Below are positions 9,540 to 22,700 of a DNA stretch of 64,000 bases, piece after piece. Under the pieces are notes generated by a model. That model ran no database searches and had not been told where the DNA came from. It saw only the letters and a list, made by a program, of their open reading frames with translations. Where the stretch lies: assembly GCF_026914265.1 (NCBI RefSeq), contig NC_069125.1:20014966-20078965 (forward strand), read 5' to 3'. Positions within the stretch are counted from its first letter, which is position 1. Each line of letters begins with the position of its first letter. Position numbers and translations under genes: made by a program. This DNA comes from Mya arenaria. Its lineage: Eukaryota; Mollusca; Bivalvia; Myida; Myidae.

Positions 9540-12500
9540 TAACTTACAAGGTTGCCTGAATGTATGTGGTATAAAACAGAGGTCAAATTATCCAGAATAT
9601 ATGATATATTTTGTTGTACTGAAACAATGTTGGCAAATTATGATGTTTTAGATGTACCAAACTATAGTTTTTTATCACAGGCAAGAAAACAAATGTTTAT
9701 TAAGCGATCCGGTGGAATCGGAGTATTTTGCACGAGCCATTTATCTAAATCTGTTTCTGTTGTGGAAACTGAATCTGATTATGTTTTGTGGATCCATATA
9801 AAGATATATATTATCATAAGATACCGATTGTATTTTAGGTGTATTTATATTTCACCGGAAACATCAAGATTGTTCAATTATGACGAACTTCAACTTTTTG
9901 AAACTGATGTTATTGATATGTGTAGCAAATATAAAAAAGTTGTATTATGTGGGGACACAAACGGGCACACATCAAATATGTGTAATACTTTAGAAGTCGA
10001 TGAATTTATTTCGGAATATTTCGATTTTGATGATGAAGTTTTAGAATATTTCAACCAAGTAAAGGAATTAGATATTGAATTATTTTCTAAAAACGCGTGT
10101 CTGTCGATACAAAAGTTAGTAATATCGGCAATAAGATTATTGATATTTGCAAGAATAATAACCTGTCTTAAATGGAAGATTTGGTTGTGATAAATCAATC
10201 GCGGGCCCGACTTTAAAAGAAAATTCCGTTATTGATTATTTTTTATGTTCTGCAAATATGTTACGACACTTAAGCAACTTTGAATTTATACCCCTAGATC
10301 CACTGTACTCGGATGGTCATGCCATCTTAAAGTTGGAGATATTAAACCAAATTGTCTGACCAAAGCCAGCGGAAAATAATTGTCACGTACAATATAAACA
10401 TGAATGGGAGGATCAAAATGCGAAACAATTTACCGAAAATATCAACTTAGAGAAAGCAGCCGAAATAGAAAATCTTCTCCGTACCTTAGCTAAAAACCAT
10501 AAAAATATTGATAAAATTGCAGAAGCTTTATCGGACATTTTTCAACGAATCCGCACAAAAAAGTTTCAAACCTAAGCCTATGTATAATTCCCAGAACAAT
10601 TTCACCAGTCGCAATAATAATGATAAGCCCTGGTACGGACCTCAGTGCAGAAATAAACGGATATTTTATAACAAGGCTTGGAAGAGATATAATACAAACA
10701 AATCGCATATTAATAAAAACTTACTCAACCGTAATCAGCACGATTACAAACGTACCTTGAAATACTGTGTTAGGCAATTTAAGTTCAATAAATCGTCCCG
10801 CTTGCGTGATTTACATACAATATTGGTCCTATATTAAAGCTGCACTCTCAAAGATATCCCGTTTTAACAACTTTTTTTATTTTTTTGTCTTGGAAAGAGC
10901 ACATTTTTGCGTAAATATCTGCAAACCAATGATAAAAGATTGCTGACAAAAGATCAGATCGCAGATTTCCATTTTCGCAATAACGGCAAGGCTTCAAGCC
11001 CATCTGACAACATTTGTAACGAGCACCTAAAATCGACGAAACAATTTCTTTTACCATTTTATTCCAACTTTTTAAACTACATTCTAGATACAGGAGTATA
11101 TCCAAAGTGTTGGTCGGAAGGCTACATTGTGCCAATCTATAAGCAAAAGGGTAACTCCATGTTACCCGAAAATTATAGACCTAGGATTAATATCCCAAGT
11201 TGACATCAGTACTTAAATAAAATTGACACAATTTTCAAATAAAAAATCAAGCCGGATTTAGGAAAATTCGTTCAACCGTTGACCATATATTTACATCACA
11301 CTTCCTAACTGAGCTTCTAAAGTCACGCAAACAAAATTGTTCGTTGGATACGTCGACTTTAAACGGTGTTTTAACCTTGTTCCGAGATATGAGCTTTTAA
11401 ATAAACTAATATCATTAGGGATTGACGGTAAAATACTAAGAATAGTCCGAAACATGTACTCAAACGTAAAGTCTTGCATTCAATCCTGTTGGGAAACGTC
11501 CTATTTCTTTGTCAGTAAACTTGGTTTAAGGCAGGGAGAGAGCTTATCACCGATTCTTTTTTCCTTAACTACTTAAATGATTTACTGGATTTCTTAAAAT
11601 CAAAAAATAATGAGGGAGTTAAAATCGAATATTTTATAGACGACTTAATTCACTACTTTGATATCCTGGTTTTGTAATTCGCAGACGATACCATCTTGGT
11701 TGCTAGGTCAGCGAATAAATTTCAAAAATGCTTGAATGATTTTGAAGAATATTGTAACACATGGAAACTCAACATCAATATAAATAAAACAAAGTTTATG
11801 ATATTCGACACCAACAGAAGAACATGGAGAAATTGTTCATTTAAGTTTAACGATGAATTATTAGAAATAGTAGATAATTATAAATATCTCGGTATTCTAT
11901 TTAGCCCAACTAGAAAGTTTCAATAAAGCGAAAGATCATTTAATTCATTAAGCAAAAAAGCACTATATAAAATAATATATAATCTGGATCTGCCAATAGA
12001 TTTACAGCTTAAGTTATTTGACCATCCAATTTCCCTTTCCTTACATATGGCTGTGAAGTAATCGGCTTTGAAAATACTGATGGATATGAAAAAATTCACT
12101 TGGATTTCTTACGTAAAATTACAAATTCTAGAAAAAGTACTCCAGCGTATATGCTTTATTGAGAATTAGGCCGGTATTCTATTAAAAGACTATCAATAAA
12201 CGAATAATCAATTTCTGGAACAAACTTGTCATTGAAAAGGATTTATATGCAGCAATGGTATATAGAACAATGGCTCAAAGTGGCTTAAATTACAATTGGA
12301 CAAATTATGTAAAGTCGTTGTTGAACAACACTGGATTTACCTATCTTTATGATAACCAAGAAACGTTGACCAGCAAAAATGTCTCTACTTTAGTTACACA
12401 AACCCTAAAAGACCAACATATGCAAGTCTGGCGAGAGAAAATGAACGAATCACATGTATTATACAGTAGTTTTAAAGAAGAAATTAATCTTGAGAGTTAT

Positions 12501-12815
12501 TTACTGAATTTTCCACGGAATACAGCTTTGGGAATCTATAAATTATGGAGTTGTAATTTTAAATTCCCAATTGAAACACTTGCGTGGCGAGGTATTCCAT
12601 ACAACGAAAGACATTGTCATTTTTGTCCAAATACAGTAGGAGACAGTTTTCACTATACACTAGAATGTTCCGAATTTCGCACCAAAACGGAAGCCCTGAT
12701 CCCGAGATGTTATAGACAAAATCCAAATATAATTAATTTCGCAGAGCTTCTTAATAATAAAAATAACACGGTTTTGAATAATTTAGGCAAGCAATTTAAC
12801 TTATTAAAAATGTAA
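9540..12815 (+). pseudogene. LINE A ORF2 (endonuclease-reverse transcriptase), broken
   Basis: An APE endonuclease start resembling CLNVCGIK lies near 9555. Later come the GGIGVF and VVLCGDTNGH-like motifs (about 9940). RT blocks follow: NYRPR (about 11180), a YVDFKRCFN motif A (11343), LGLRQGESLSPILFS motif B (11519) and a FADDTILV motif C (about 11680). At 12255-12815 is the C-terminal part with a CHFCPN...HYTLEC zinc-knuckle-like motif. At least six frame changes or stops separate these blocks. ORF2 normally nicks the target and reverse-transcribes the element RNA; this copy cannot. Confidence 0.9.
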
Positions 12816-12840
12816 TTGCCTAACCAACAATAAAATAAAA

Positions 12841-13389
12841 CTCAAACCTACCTGTTGCTACTATATCCACACCGGAATGTCATTCACTTTTAAGGTTTAA
12901 ATAACACATTTATTCACAATTGTATTTTGCACGTGGATTTTCATGGTGTGCTGATTACTATAGAAATATTTTTCCGTAAATGACCCTCAATCACGTTTTG
13001 ATTTGTGCCAGATTACACTAAAGCGTCATGTTTTAATAGCAGTATTTATACTATCAAATGAAATGAACGATACATGTATACTAATCTGTTTTTTAAGATA
13101 ACTATTTACTTGCAGAAAATACCACAAATATCCTACATTTCCTCTCAAAAAGAGTTTTCTTCAAAATGTTAAAATGAATTGTTTAACTAATTTTACCCAT
13201 GTCACTGAACCCGCAAATACGTTTATGAAGCTTTATTTCAGTTGCACATATTAACATTATTATATTGCGTAATAATTTCACTTCGATAGCATAGAAATAT
13301 CTATGCAAATATAGTGTAACGAAATATTCATTACCATCTTGTTCACCGATGCTTTTTCGAACTGTTGTAACAAATGTTACCATGGCAAA
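12841..13389. other. No recognised feature
   Basis: AT-rich gap between LINE A and an opposite-strand LINE fragment. It may include LINE A 3' sequence, but no tail or target-site duplication could be seen. Confidence 0.4.
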
Positions 13390-14060
13390 TAAAGGTAGTT
13401 GTTGTTGTTGTTGTTGTTGTTGTTGCAAGTTTATGTAACGTACCTCCTTGATTACTATTCATTAAAGATTTAAATTTATGAAAAGTCGGCCAAGAACGAT
13501 ACTATTTTGGTTAAGATTTTGTAGATCTCAGATCTTTATAATATTGACACACTAGTAGAAAATGATATTCTGTTTCGACAATACACATATTGCACTTTGT
13601 GCACAAGTCTTTCTGCTCTATCGATGCCTTTGATCAATCATAAGTTTATGTTAAGAACATCTGAATCGTGATATTAATATATTATTAATATAGTTAAGAT
13701 AGGGTTCACATACAATACTTTTCTTCATAAGTACATACGATTGTAGCTTTCTACTATTATTAACATCTTCAAACCAACATAGTGCGTATTGATCATGAAC
13801 ACGTTGGATTAACATCTCCAATTTAACTTTCGTAACATTTGCATTATGCCACATGTATATGTATGTCCAAAATCATCTTATAAGCGTTTTACTTCTAATG
13901 GCAGTACAGGTATAACTCTGAAGGTCTTTTGAAAAGGCGTATTCACATAAAAATATATATTTCTCCAAATGAACGAATTAATACAAATGTCAAATGGTGA
14001 GCAATCTAGAGAGAACTCGGTACAACCTAATTTATTCATACGTATTCCTAACTTAGTATA
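13390..14060 (-). mobile_element. LINE 3'-terminal fragment, minus strand
   Basis: Read on the minus strand, 13854-13651 contains QRVHDQYALCWFEDVNNS, matching the segment downstream of the RT in mollusc LINEs of the LINE A/B type. Further on (about 13620-13530) comes CTKCNMCIVETEYHFLLVCQ, the C-terminal zinc-knuckle-like motif. The fragment ends around a (CAA)n run at 13398-13428. It is 5'-truncated and interrupted by stops. It is not an inverted copy of LINE A itself but belongs to a similar family. Confidence 0.75.
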
Positions 14061-14270
14061 CAGCAATGCTTGTTTATTGTTTTCCTATGGATGAGTTTAT
14101 TTATTGCGTAAATAAATTTAAAAAAATCAAATGATTTCATAGTATCAAATGCGTCATGTTATGAACTGTACGATGTGTGTGCGGTAATAATTACTTTTGC
14201 GGAGATAACGTAGCAAACAACAAACAAGGTTAACTAGACTTTGTGTTACGTCTAAACAAATACACATACC

Positions 14271-14362
14271 ATAAGCAATACCGCTTGGCTCGATATTCGC
14301 GAGGCTCGAAGTATTTTAGTCGGTCCCTGAAATATCAAGTAAACGGGTTTCGACTGTATAGA
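14271..14362. repeat. Partial pogo/Tigger-like MITE
   Basis: CGCTTGGCTCGATATTCGCG through GTTTCGACTG followed by TA matches the right half of the MITE at 29959-30118. Only one terminus is recognisable here, so it is a partial or decayed copy. Confidence 0.6.
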
Positions 14363-14619
14363 TAATTGAAAACGTATTATTTGGTACGCGTCAATGAAAC
14401 TTAATTTGAAATACCATGTAATTCATTCAATTGGTATATAATTTCGAAACAAAATGTAAATTACACATAGCTTAGATCACATTACATCTGAATATTACTG
14501 CATTAACGGCTGTATACGGTGATTATACAAAATCTGTTGACAGTATAATATTTTATGTACTATAAAGCTAACCGTTACTTTGGACTGTATTCCAATAGTA
14601 TTGCCTATGGAGGTAACAT

Positions 14620-16392
14620 TAGGTATAGAAGGCGACAACCAGTAAGCGGATGTTTCTATATGTATAGCTTAGGGATTTATAGGTCCCTATTGGTATGCCT
14701 AATAGATCGACATCCAGTATGCATATATGTTCAGCCTAGTCCCAGTATGTCCCTATCATTTTCATAAGGTGTCAACCAGTAGGCGGAGGTCATACAATGT
14801 TCAGCTACGGTCCAGTATATCTATCTGGGTGAACATCAATAGGGAAAGGTCACTATATCTTCGGGACGTGTGCCTACTATGACAATAACCAGTAGGCGGA
14901 TGTCAATATATGTTCAGTTCAAGTCTAGTTTGTCCCTACTATGAGCCTACTAGGGCACCAACCAGTAGGCGGATGTCACTTTATGTTCAGCTTATACCAA
15001 ATATGTCTCTGTCATGTGATTATCAGGGTGACTACTAGTAGACGTAAGACAAAATGTGTTCAGATGAGGTCTCGTCCCTAGTATGCACCTAAAAGGTCGA
15101 TAATTAGTCTGAAGAGGACACTATGTGTTAAACTCATGGCTAGTATTGTCCCTGTTATGTGCTTACTAGTACTAGGTCGACAACTAGCAGACGGAGGTCT
15201 TCAAAGGTTCAGCTCAGGCCTAATACGTCCATAATATGTGCCTATTCGATGGGCAACCAGCTGGAGGAGGTTACTATATTTCCAGCCTTTTGCCCAGGTT
15301 ATTTGTGTCCCTAATATGTGCCAACAAAGGCCCCGGGTTATGGCCTAAGTACATGCACTTCATGTCTAGTATTTCCCTTCTATGTGTAAACTAGGACGAC
15401 AACCAATAGGCTGCGGTCACCGTATGTTCAGATTAGGCTTAGTATAAGCTAGGATCCAAGGTCATGCCGGAGGTCATTATTCATTCTGTTCAGGACTAGT
15501 ATGTCTCTTTCATGCATATGCTAGGGCGTCATCCATAACGAGGATGACACTGTATGATCAGTTCAACCTGGTATGTTCCAACAATCATTAAATGTTTAGT
15601 TTAAGCCTAGTGTATCCCTACACTGTGTCCTCTAGTGCGGTAACAAGTAGGCGGATATCAATTTTTGTTCAGTTCAGGACTCATATGTCCTTATTGCATG
15701 CCTACCTGGACAGCCAGTAAGCGGAGGTCAATATGTGTTCTAATCAGGTCTGGTATGTCTTTATTGTGTGCCGAACAGGGAGACAACCAGTAGGCTGATT
15801 CACAAGATGTGCCCAGGAGGGCGACAACCGGTACGCGCAGGCCATTATATGTTTGCTCAGGCCCAGTATGTTCCAATAATACAGCTACTAGGGCAATAAG
15901 CAGTACGGCCTGTTACTTTTTGACGCTTATTAATGCCTGCTAGGGCACTAGGTCATGATAGAGGTCACTGCATATTCATATCAGGTCAAGTACGTCTCAA
16001 TCATGTGTCTACTAGTGCGACAACCAGTAGTCTGAGGTCACTATATGTCCAGTTCATGTCTAGTATCTCCCTATAATGAGTAAACTATGGCAACTATCAG
16101 ACAAGTATGATGTCATTATATATTCCGCTCAGGCCCAGGACATGTTTTATAGGGCACCAGATCATAGTGTAAGCCACTGTTTATTAAGGTAAAGGCTCGT
16201 ACATGTCTTGTTCAAGACTAAAATGTCCCTTTTATGATCCTAAAATTTCGACAACCAGTTGGCTGAGGTCTCTCTGTGTTCAGTTCAGGTTCAAAATGTC
16301 ACTATTATGTTCCTACTCGGGCGACAACCAGTATGTTGTGATTTAAAATATATGCCTATTAGGGCATCAACCAGTAAAGAGGTCATATTGTA
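14620..16392. repeat. Degenerate ~75 bp tandem satellite
   Basis: Recurring landmarks are CAACCAGTAGGCGGA, GTCACTATATGTTCAGCT, CAGTATGTCCCTA and GTGCCTACTAGGGCGAC. Spacing between clear copies is about 73-76 bp, giving roughly 23 copies. Homogenisation is poor, so the array looks old and no longer exchanging. No coding. Confidence 0.85.
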
Positions 16393-17078
16393 AACTTCAC
16401 AGCCTTAAAAAAATCGCTCATTATCTGGCATCGATCTTTGTTAAATACGGGTGCTCGATGTAATTCTTTGACAGCGCTAATCACCGCAATCCGATACCAG
16501 CGAGCTATCGTATCATGGAGTGAAAATTATGAGTTGACACACTTCGAAACAAGGATTAATACATAGGTGTGAAATACAGAATCGGGTCCGTGATTTTGAC
16601 TTCGAAATAGCAATAATAATCGAAAAAGCGAGTTCGGTTTGTTAATATAAATTTTACTTAAACAATGCAGAAATAAAATATTGACCAAAGAAAATATTCG
16701 AGATAGCTATATAGTATTTAATGCATACATGTCATTGTTCAACGAATATTTCATTAGCAGTGCCATTATCAGTCAGCTGACCGAGATCAGCCAATCAGGA
16801 GATTTGTTAAGGCACGCGGGATTATCAGGTCACTTGACCTCTCATGTGATCTCTGTAAGCCAATCAAACTCTTTAGCCATCTCATTTGTTTACTTCGACA
16901 TAATAGAAGCGTTCGACAATTTGGTTTAAATTTTTCAAGGTCATCGAAAGGCACACGCGGTTCAGTGGGAGTAACAGCATTTGTTAAGAAGCAACTTTGT
17001 GACACTGGGGTTATTAAATGAATTTACAAAGAGTTCAAAGAATGTATAGTTCTTTACATTGATTAACAGTTAACGAGA
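16393..17078. other. No recognised feature
   Basis: Non-coding by inspection. An open frame at 16681-16929 has no domain and no convincing splice context. Confidence 0.4.
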
Positions 17079-17700
17079 TTGCATCAACATATTGTTCTAT
17101 TTTTCACGTATGATTCACCAAAACACTCACCAATATATGAAGACAGCTCAAATAACGGTATTGAAAATTTGTCTGAGAAACTTACTTGTATTGTATCGGA
17201 TTTAAATTATATATCTCTTATAGTCGCGGGAGATTTAAATGCAAGAACAGGAAACATGCATGACTTCATACCAGATGAAAATCTAGATCACGTGTACAAA
17301 ATGACGTCAATTATCCTGCACAATAGATGTACACATTCTAAACGACCGGCTTTCGAGATATTTAATTAGAAACTAAACGTGTACTGCTAATAATGGAAAA
17401 AGTGTAGTAGATTATTTTCTTGCATTGTCGAATCTATATGAATTTATTACGGACATCGGTTTCGAGTTTTTAGACATTTCTTACTTGCAAGACTTAATGC
17501 TGACCTGGAAGGAGATGGACCTAAGCCGACTGAGGATCTACACCAAAATCTGTCCAGCTATACCACGTTTAGGTGGAAGGAATCTCTACGAACACAATAC
17601 ATTGACAAATTCATTCCAGCCTTTAATACTATGATAGAAAACATCGGTGATTATGACATTATTGAGAGTCAACACCAATTGTGAACATTTTACAAAATAG
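17079..17700 (+). mobile_element. LINE endonuclease fragment
   Basis: IVAGDLNARTGN (about 17220) is the endonuclease GDxNxRTG motif seen also in LINE B (LSGDLNSRTG). Further on, SVVDYFL-like sequence (about 17405) and a weaker stretch to about 17700 follow the endonuclease C-terminal region of the same group. It is truncated at both ends and frame-broken. No RT follows. Confidence 0.75.
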
Positions 17701-18009
17701 TTGCGAATGCATGCGACTGAAGGGCGGTAGGCGGTAGGCGGCAACTTCCGGTTTAACAACCTCCGTGGTGGGATTCAGACTGCGCAAATGCCAAGTATGA
17801 GAAATATGCTTTCTGGAGGTTTTACAGAAAATAACAATTATTCAATGCTTACTTGTATAACAGGACTGATTTTTCATTGTGAGCATTAGCGCTTTTAATA
17901 AAATGTGTTCAAACTTGAAAATTCTATTTTAATTGTTTCATGTACCTTTTCTCATTTTTTGTTTAAGATAATAATAATTAATATTTTGAAATATTGCAGG
18001 GATAATTTA

Positions 18010-18245
18010 ACAACTATTGACTACGATAGCAACAGTCTGCTTTCATTGCCATCACATCCATTTCCCCTGGGAACAACCAGCTGACAATGTTTTGACTTCC
18101 CTGGACATACTATCGATTTCCCTTTACAAGGGCTTACCTCCTTATCGACCATCGAATTACTCGGCAACCATCTTCTTCCTTAGCAAGATGCAGCATCCTT
18201 AATAACCACTGATTAGTTAGCCATTTTTATCAGGTGAGCGATATC
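18010..18245. repeat. Dispersed repeat ending GGTGAGCGATATCGGGCCAT
   Basis: The end motif (GGTGAGCGATAT, GGGCCATTATGG, CCTCTTGTTT) is one I recall as very common in bivalve genomes; this recognition is from memory. I could not define the other end. The open frame at 18017-18202 lies inside it and is not a gene. Confidence 0.45.
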
Positions 18246-18339
18246 GGGCCATTATGGTCCTCTTGTTTACTATTTTATAAATTTTCATTCTGGTTTTCGT
18301 CCCGGTTTGTATAATAATAACTATTTTTATTATAAGACA

Positions 18340-18690
18340 CTATGAGGACATAGATTTAAACCTTACTAAGACAAGCTATGTCCGATGGTTGTCTTTCCAT
18401 GACTTTATTGGACCTTTTCAGAGCTAGCAATTTAGCTACGGTTAGATCCATTCGTTTGCAGGTGATGCTTGTATCCGGTAGTTGAGTAACTGAAATTACT
18501 TATTCAATTTATATGTTATTTTTTACTTTAATTTTCATTGTTTTCAAGTTGATATTTGCTTTGTTAAAGCTTTTAATTTTAGTTTTAAGTTATAATTGTT
18601 AAATGTTAACAGGGTTTATTTTTTGAATACTGAAGACTGGTTTTGTCTCCGTAGTTTTCATTGTATTATTGGCCGAAGGTTATATGTCTG
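18340..18690. repeat. Dispersed repeat, copy 1 of a family of three
   Basis: GCTACGGTTAGATCCATTCG, then TTGTATCCGGTAGTTGAGT and a later GGGTTTATTT...TTTTGTCTCCGTAGTTTTCA, recur at 24780-25320, and the tail recurs at 22630-22800. No coding capacity. Confidence 0.6.
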
Positions 18691-18769
18691 ATTCATCACT
18701 TGTCACTTCCGGTGTAATCGGGGATCTTTCGTGGAACCTATACTGCAAAAATACTGACTTACCCCCAAT

Positions 18770-18928
18770 ATGTCACATCCAGAAAGATACAATGTACGTT
18801 CTACATTAGATGCCGCTGTACTAGATGAAGGCCTCCCGCGTCCTTCAGGAATACATTTACAGTTTGCAAAAGTGAAAGAGCGTTTTGAAGAACTATTGTA
18901 CTGTTATGGAATAATTTATTTCCTTTAA
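18770..18928 (+). other. Short open frame before a strong splice donor; unknown
   Basis: A 52-codon frame starts MSHPERYNVRSTLDAAVLDE and contains PRPSGIHLQFAKVKERF, a composition that looks protein-like. It stops at 18926, four bases before a strong donor GTAAGT at 18931. Just before that donor another frame reads LWNNLFPLN. It may be a decayed exon or transposon remnant. No continuation was found and no domain is recognised; it is not needed for the aldo-keto reductase, which has its own start. Confidence 0.25.
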
Positions 18929-19740
18929 ATGTAAGTAAAAAATAATTGAACATTTATGCACAAATACGATAAACATTGAAAATTATTGTAATATAAATTA
19001 AGTACTTAAAAATAGACAGCCATGAAATGAACGGGTGTACGGTACCGCGTCCCGGGTTTTAGTAATAAACCTCAAGTACGTTGAACGCAGCGTACTCATA
19101 ATAATATGGCACTAGAAGAAAATTTGACAGACAAACACGAAGTTAAATCGAATGCCATTTCGAATATTGATAGATAGATAGATAGATATACATTAATATC
19201 AGAGAAGTCTGTATTGTTGAACCCTCCATGCAAACAACTGTTGAGTGCTCATGCCAAATGACCATAACGGAGTATTGGTATCATAATTATGTAAACTAAA
19301 TACAATCAATACATTATGGCCCAGTTTGTATATTTCCAATGAAAATAAGCATAAATAAACATAAAAAGTATTCAAATTGTCACAACAACACTACGTTATC
19401 TATACGTACATTAAATTAATTTCATATCATATACATGTCAGCTAACGTAACATTTTAAATGTAACAACTATTTCTTGATACTTTGCATATGATGCCTGAC
19501 CTTATTAAGAGTGTAATAGATTAAAAACGAGCATGATTAGTTTTTCGTGACACTCCTGTACACTGTTTCAATATTTGCTATCTTCGTCGGAAAATGATAT
19601 CGTAAAGTACGACCTCGATATCTTAAATCAAGTGACCCCATATATGGCATCTCATGTGATTTGAGTAGTTACCTGCCACATTTCACGTCTCCATTATAAC
19701 TCCACGATCTAGGTCAATTTTGCAATTTTGAATAAAAACA

Positions 19741-22700
19741 ATGTCAAAAACTGTTCCCATAGGAAATGCTTCGGGGATTATTCCTGTGGTAGGATTAGGA
19801 ACTTGGACGGTGTTTGGGCAACAGGTATTCTAATATTAACGGAATAATTTGTTATTTGTAGTTATTTTTACGATGACCGTCTTACCTACATATTGCAAAT
19901 GGTCACAAGGCTACTATATTGAGACACAAACCATGTGACTAGCGTTGTCTCGATGTATTTTTTGTACAAATCAGCATTAAACTGAATGCAAATAAGTGAA
20001 TCTGGAGGTCTTTTGATGTTGTAAAAACAAACGAACGATAAATAAACCTACTAAGCGATATCGTCTTATATCATAAAATGGTTCTATTTAAAAATATGTG
20101 CCTCATTTTGTATAATACACAGACTACGAATTACACATGCGTTCTTTTATATTTCAATAAAATATGTTCAGAAGTTGATTTAATGTTGTATTCAACTTTA
20201 TATATCGCCATATATTAACAGGGTAATTCTGATGAGGTTGAGCGAGCTACCCTGGCGGCCATTGATGCAGGATACCGCCATATTGATTGCGCGTGGAACT
20301 ATGGGACACAGCCTGGAGTGGGCAAGGCGCTTGAAGCGAAAATCAAGGAAGGCGTCATTAAACGGGAGGATATGTTTCTGACAACAAAGGTTTTGCAATC
20401 GTGTTATGGAATATTGATTAATGTATGGAGAAATTCAATATATATACATATATATATATTGTTCTCATTGATAAAATACTTGTACTTGAAAAAACCTATT
20501 TCAAAATGTTGGGACTAACGCTCAATAAAAAACGCGTAGAGCATTACATGAGTCTGCGATTTATTTTCCCTTTTAGTTATGGGACACGCACCACAACCCC
20601 TGCCTAGTTATTGAAGAGCTGAGGGATTCCCTGAGACAGCTCAAAACGGACTATGTCGACCTGTTTCTGATTCACTGGCCAACGGCTCTGAAGGTTTGAC
20701 ATGGAAGAACCTTTCTTTAAGTATCTGCTGTGAAATTTTGTAAATCGACACTCACGACATGGTTGATATTTCTAACAAAAGTGCACTCTTGAAGATGCAA
20801 TGTTTTTTTCATCACATGTTATTGTAAGTCTGGTCCATGTTAGTGTTTCTATTCCTCCTGTCAGAAATGACGCGATTATCTATATAAACAATCTTATCAC
20901 TTATAGGACGGTTTGTATATCCGTGGTATTATGTATCCCTCGCCACTGCAGACCATGTTTATTTTGAGAATAGACATAATCAACAAACGCACCATTCTCC
21001 TTTTAATTATACAATTGAAACCTCAGTGGCCAGGTCAGCAATCAAAATCATAACAATGAACTTGTTTAGAGGCACAAAGTTCAAGGTCTGAAAAACTCTT
21101 AACAAGCGCCTACAATATCACCATCTAATACATGCAGTAGATATATATAAAAATAACGATATCTTTTAGCTCCTATATTCCATTTTTAAATATTTTCAGG
21201 ACCAGGACATGAGCGGAGAAACTATTTGTCCTCTGGACGAAAACGGAAAGGGAATACCCGCCGACCACAAATTGGAAGACGTGTGGAAGGTAAGTATAGT
21301 ACACACCAGCGGGTTGACCCTTGTTAAACAAGCTCATAGTTATTTATGTTTTACTTTTGGGCTCGACACGGTAGATTTAATTGTATTTTTGAACGTGTTT
21401 TAAAGCGTGTCGTTTATTGCATGTAATGTCGCTGATATCATTTAAAAGATAAAATGACACTTAAAACATTTTTTACTCATTCTTCATTCATATTTTTTTA
21501 ATTATTCAGATGGACACAAAACCAAGATTACTTTTCTGCATTGAATATTCTAAATATTGCAAAACAAATAAAACATATACTGCTGAGCTATTTCTATTTC
21601 TTGACACAAAGGCTGTTACACAGAATGGCGACTAAGCGTGTTCTTGTATGTCCACAGGCGGTTGAGGAATGTCAAAAGGCAGGTTTGACAAAGCACATCG
21701 GGCTATCTAACTTCAACAAGAGCCAAGTGACTAGAATACTGAATAGTTGTTCCATCAGACCGGTCGCTTCTCAGGTTCGTAATCATGCATTCTTTTGCAA
21801 ATTGGTTAAGTCGTAAATTGTAAAAAAACAACATTTAACGCTTATGATAAATTTGTCAACAAATCATTTAAAATATGATATGTATGTGATAAAAGAACAC
21901 AAATAATTAAGATTCATAAACATGTGCTTGTCTCCCATTGTGTTAAGGTTGAAGTATCCCCTTACTTCTCTAACAGACCTATTCTGGACTTCTGCAAGGA
22001 AAAGGGAATGACTCTTACAGCATATGCGCCCCTTGGGGCTCCAAATAGACCTTGGTAAGACAATATGTCAAAACGTGCCCCTATTCCTCAGGCTTTCTCC
22101 ACAATTCAATTATTAAATGAATTACACATAAAGCTTCCCATACGTTAAAACTTTCAACGCAGTTAAAAATAAAATAAAAACCTTATTTAAGTAAACGTTT
22201 CCTCATTTCTACCTCCTGTAACTAATAATACTGGGCCCCATATATGTAACGATCATGCACAATCTGTCATTTCCAAACATTTGTCGTGTTTATATCCGAG
22301 CTTTCGTCGCCAGTTTAAGGGTAATCATAGTCTTTAGATTTTGGTCGTATACGAAAACTATTTGACATTTCTGTTGACAGGCATGAAAGTGGCCAACCAG
22401 GGCCAGTATTTGATGAACCGATTCTAAAGGAGATCTCTGCTAGTAAAGGAAAGTCCATTCCACAGGTTGTTATTTGTTTGCACTATTTTTGTTTAAGCGA
22501 TTAAAAGCATTCTTTCTCTGACAAAACAATTTAGCCAGGCATTTCAACGATATACATTTCACCGAGTCAGCACAAAAAGCTATATAGTTCACGTGTGACG
22601 TAGCCACGAGTTGAAATGTTTTATTTTTGTGTCATAGTATGTATGTACTGTGCTGCTTGTGGAGTTTTGTGCTGTTCTTCCATATTTCTTGTTTGTAATT

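Larger units (their letters stand above)
8239..12840 (+). mobile_element. LINE A, decayed non-LTR retrotransposon (APE type)
   Basis: ORF1, endonuclease, reverse transcriptase and a C-terminal Cys/His motif occur in the normal order on one strand. An AATAAA lies at about 12829, just after the last coding block. The absence of RNase H and the endonuclease and RT signatures place it in the broad Jockey/I/CR1 assemblage; I cannot fix the clade. Multiple frameshifts and stops make it inactive. The 5' end was not located and may lie upstream of 8239. Confidence 0.9.

Noticed and set aside
16681-16929. Frame ending VYFDIIEAFDNLV, faintly like an RT motif A
   Set aside because: Only a few residues resemble the motif and no other RT block is nearby.
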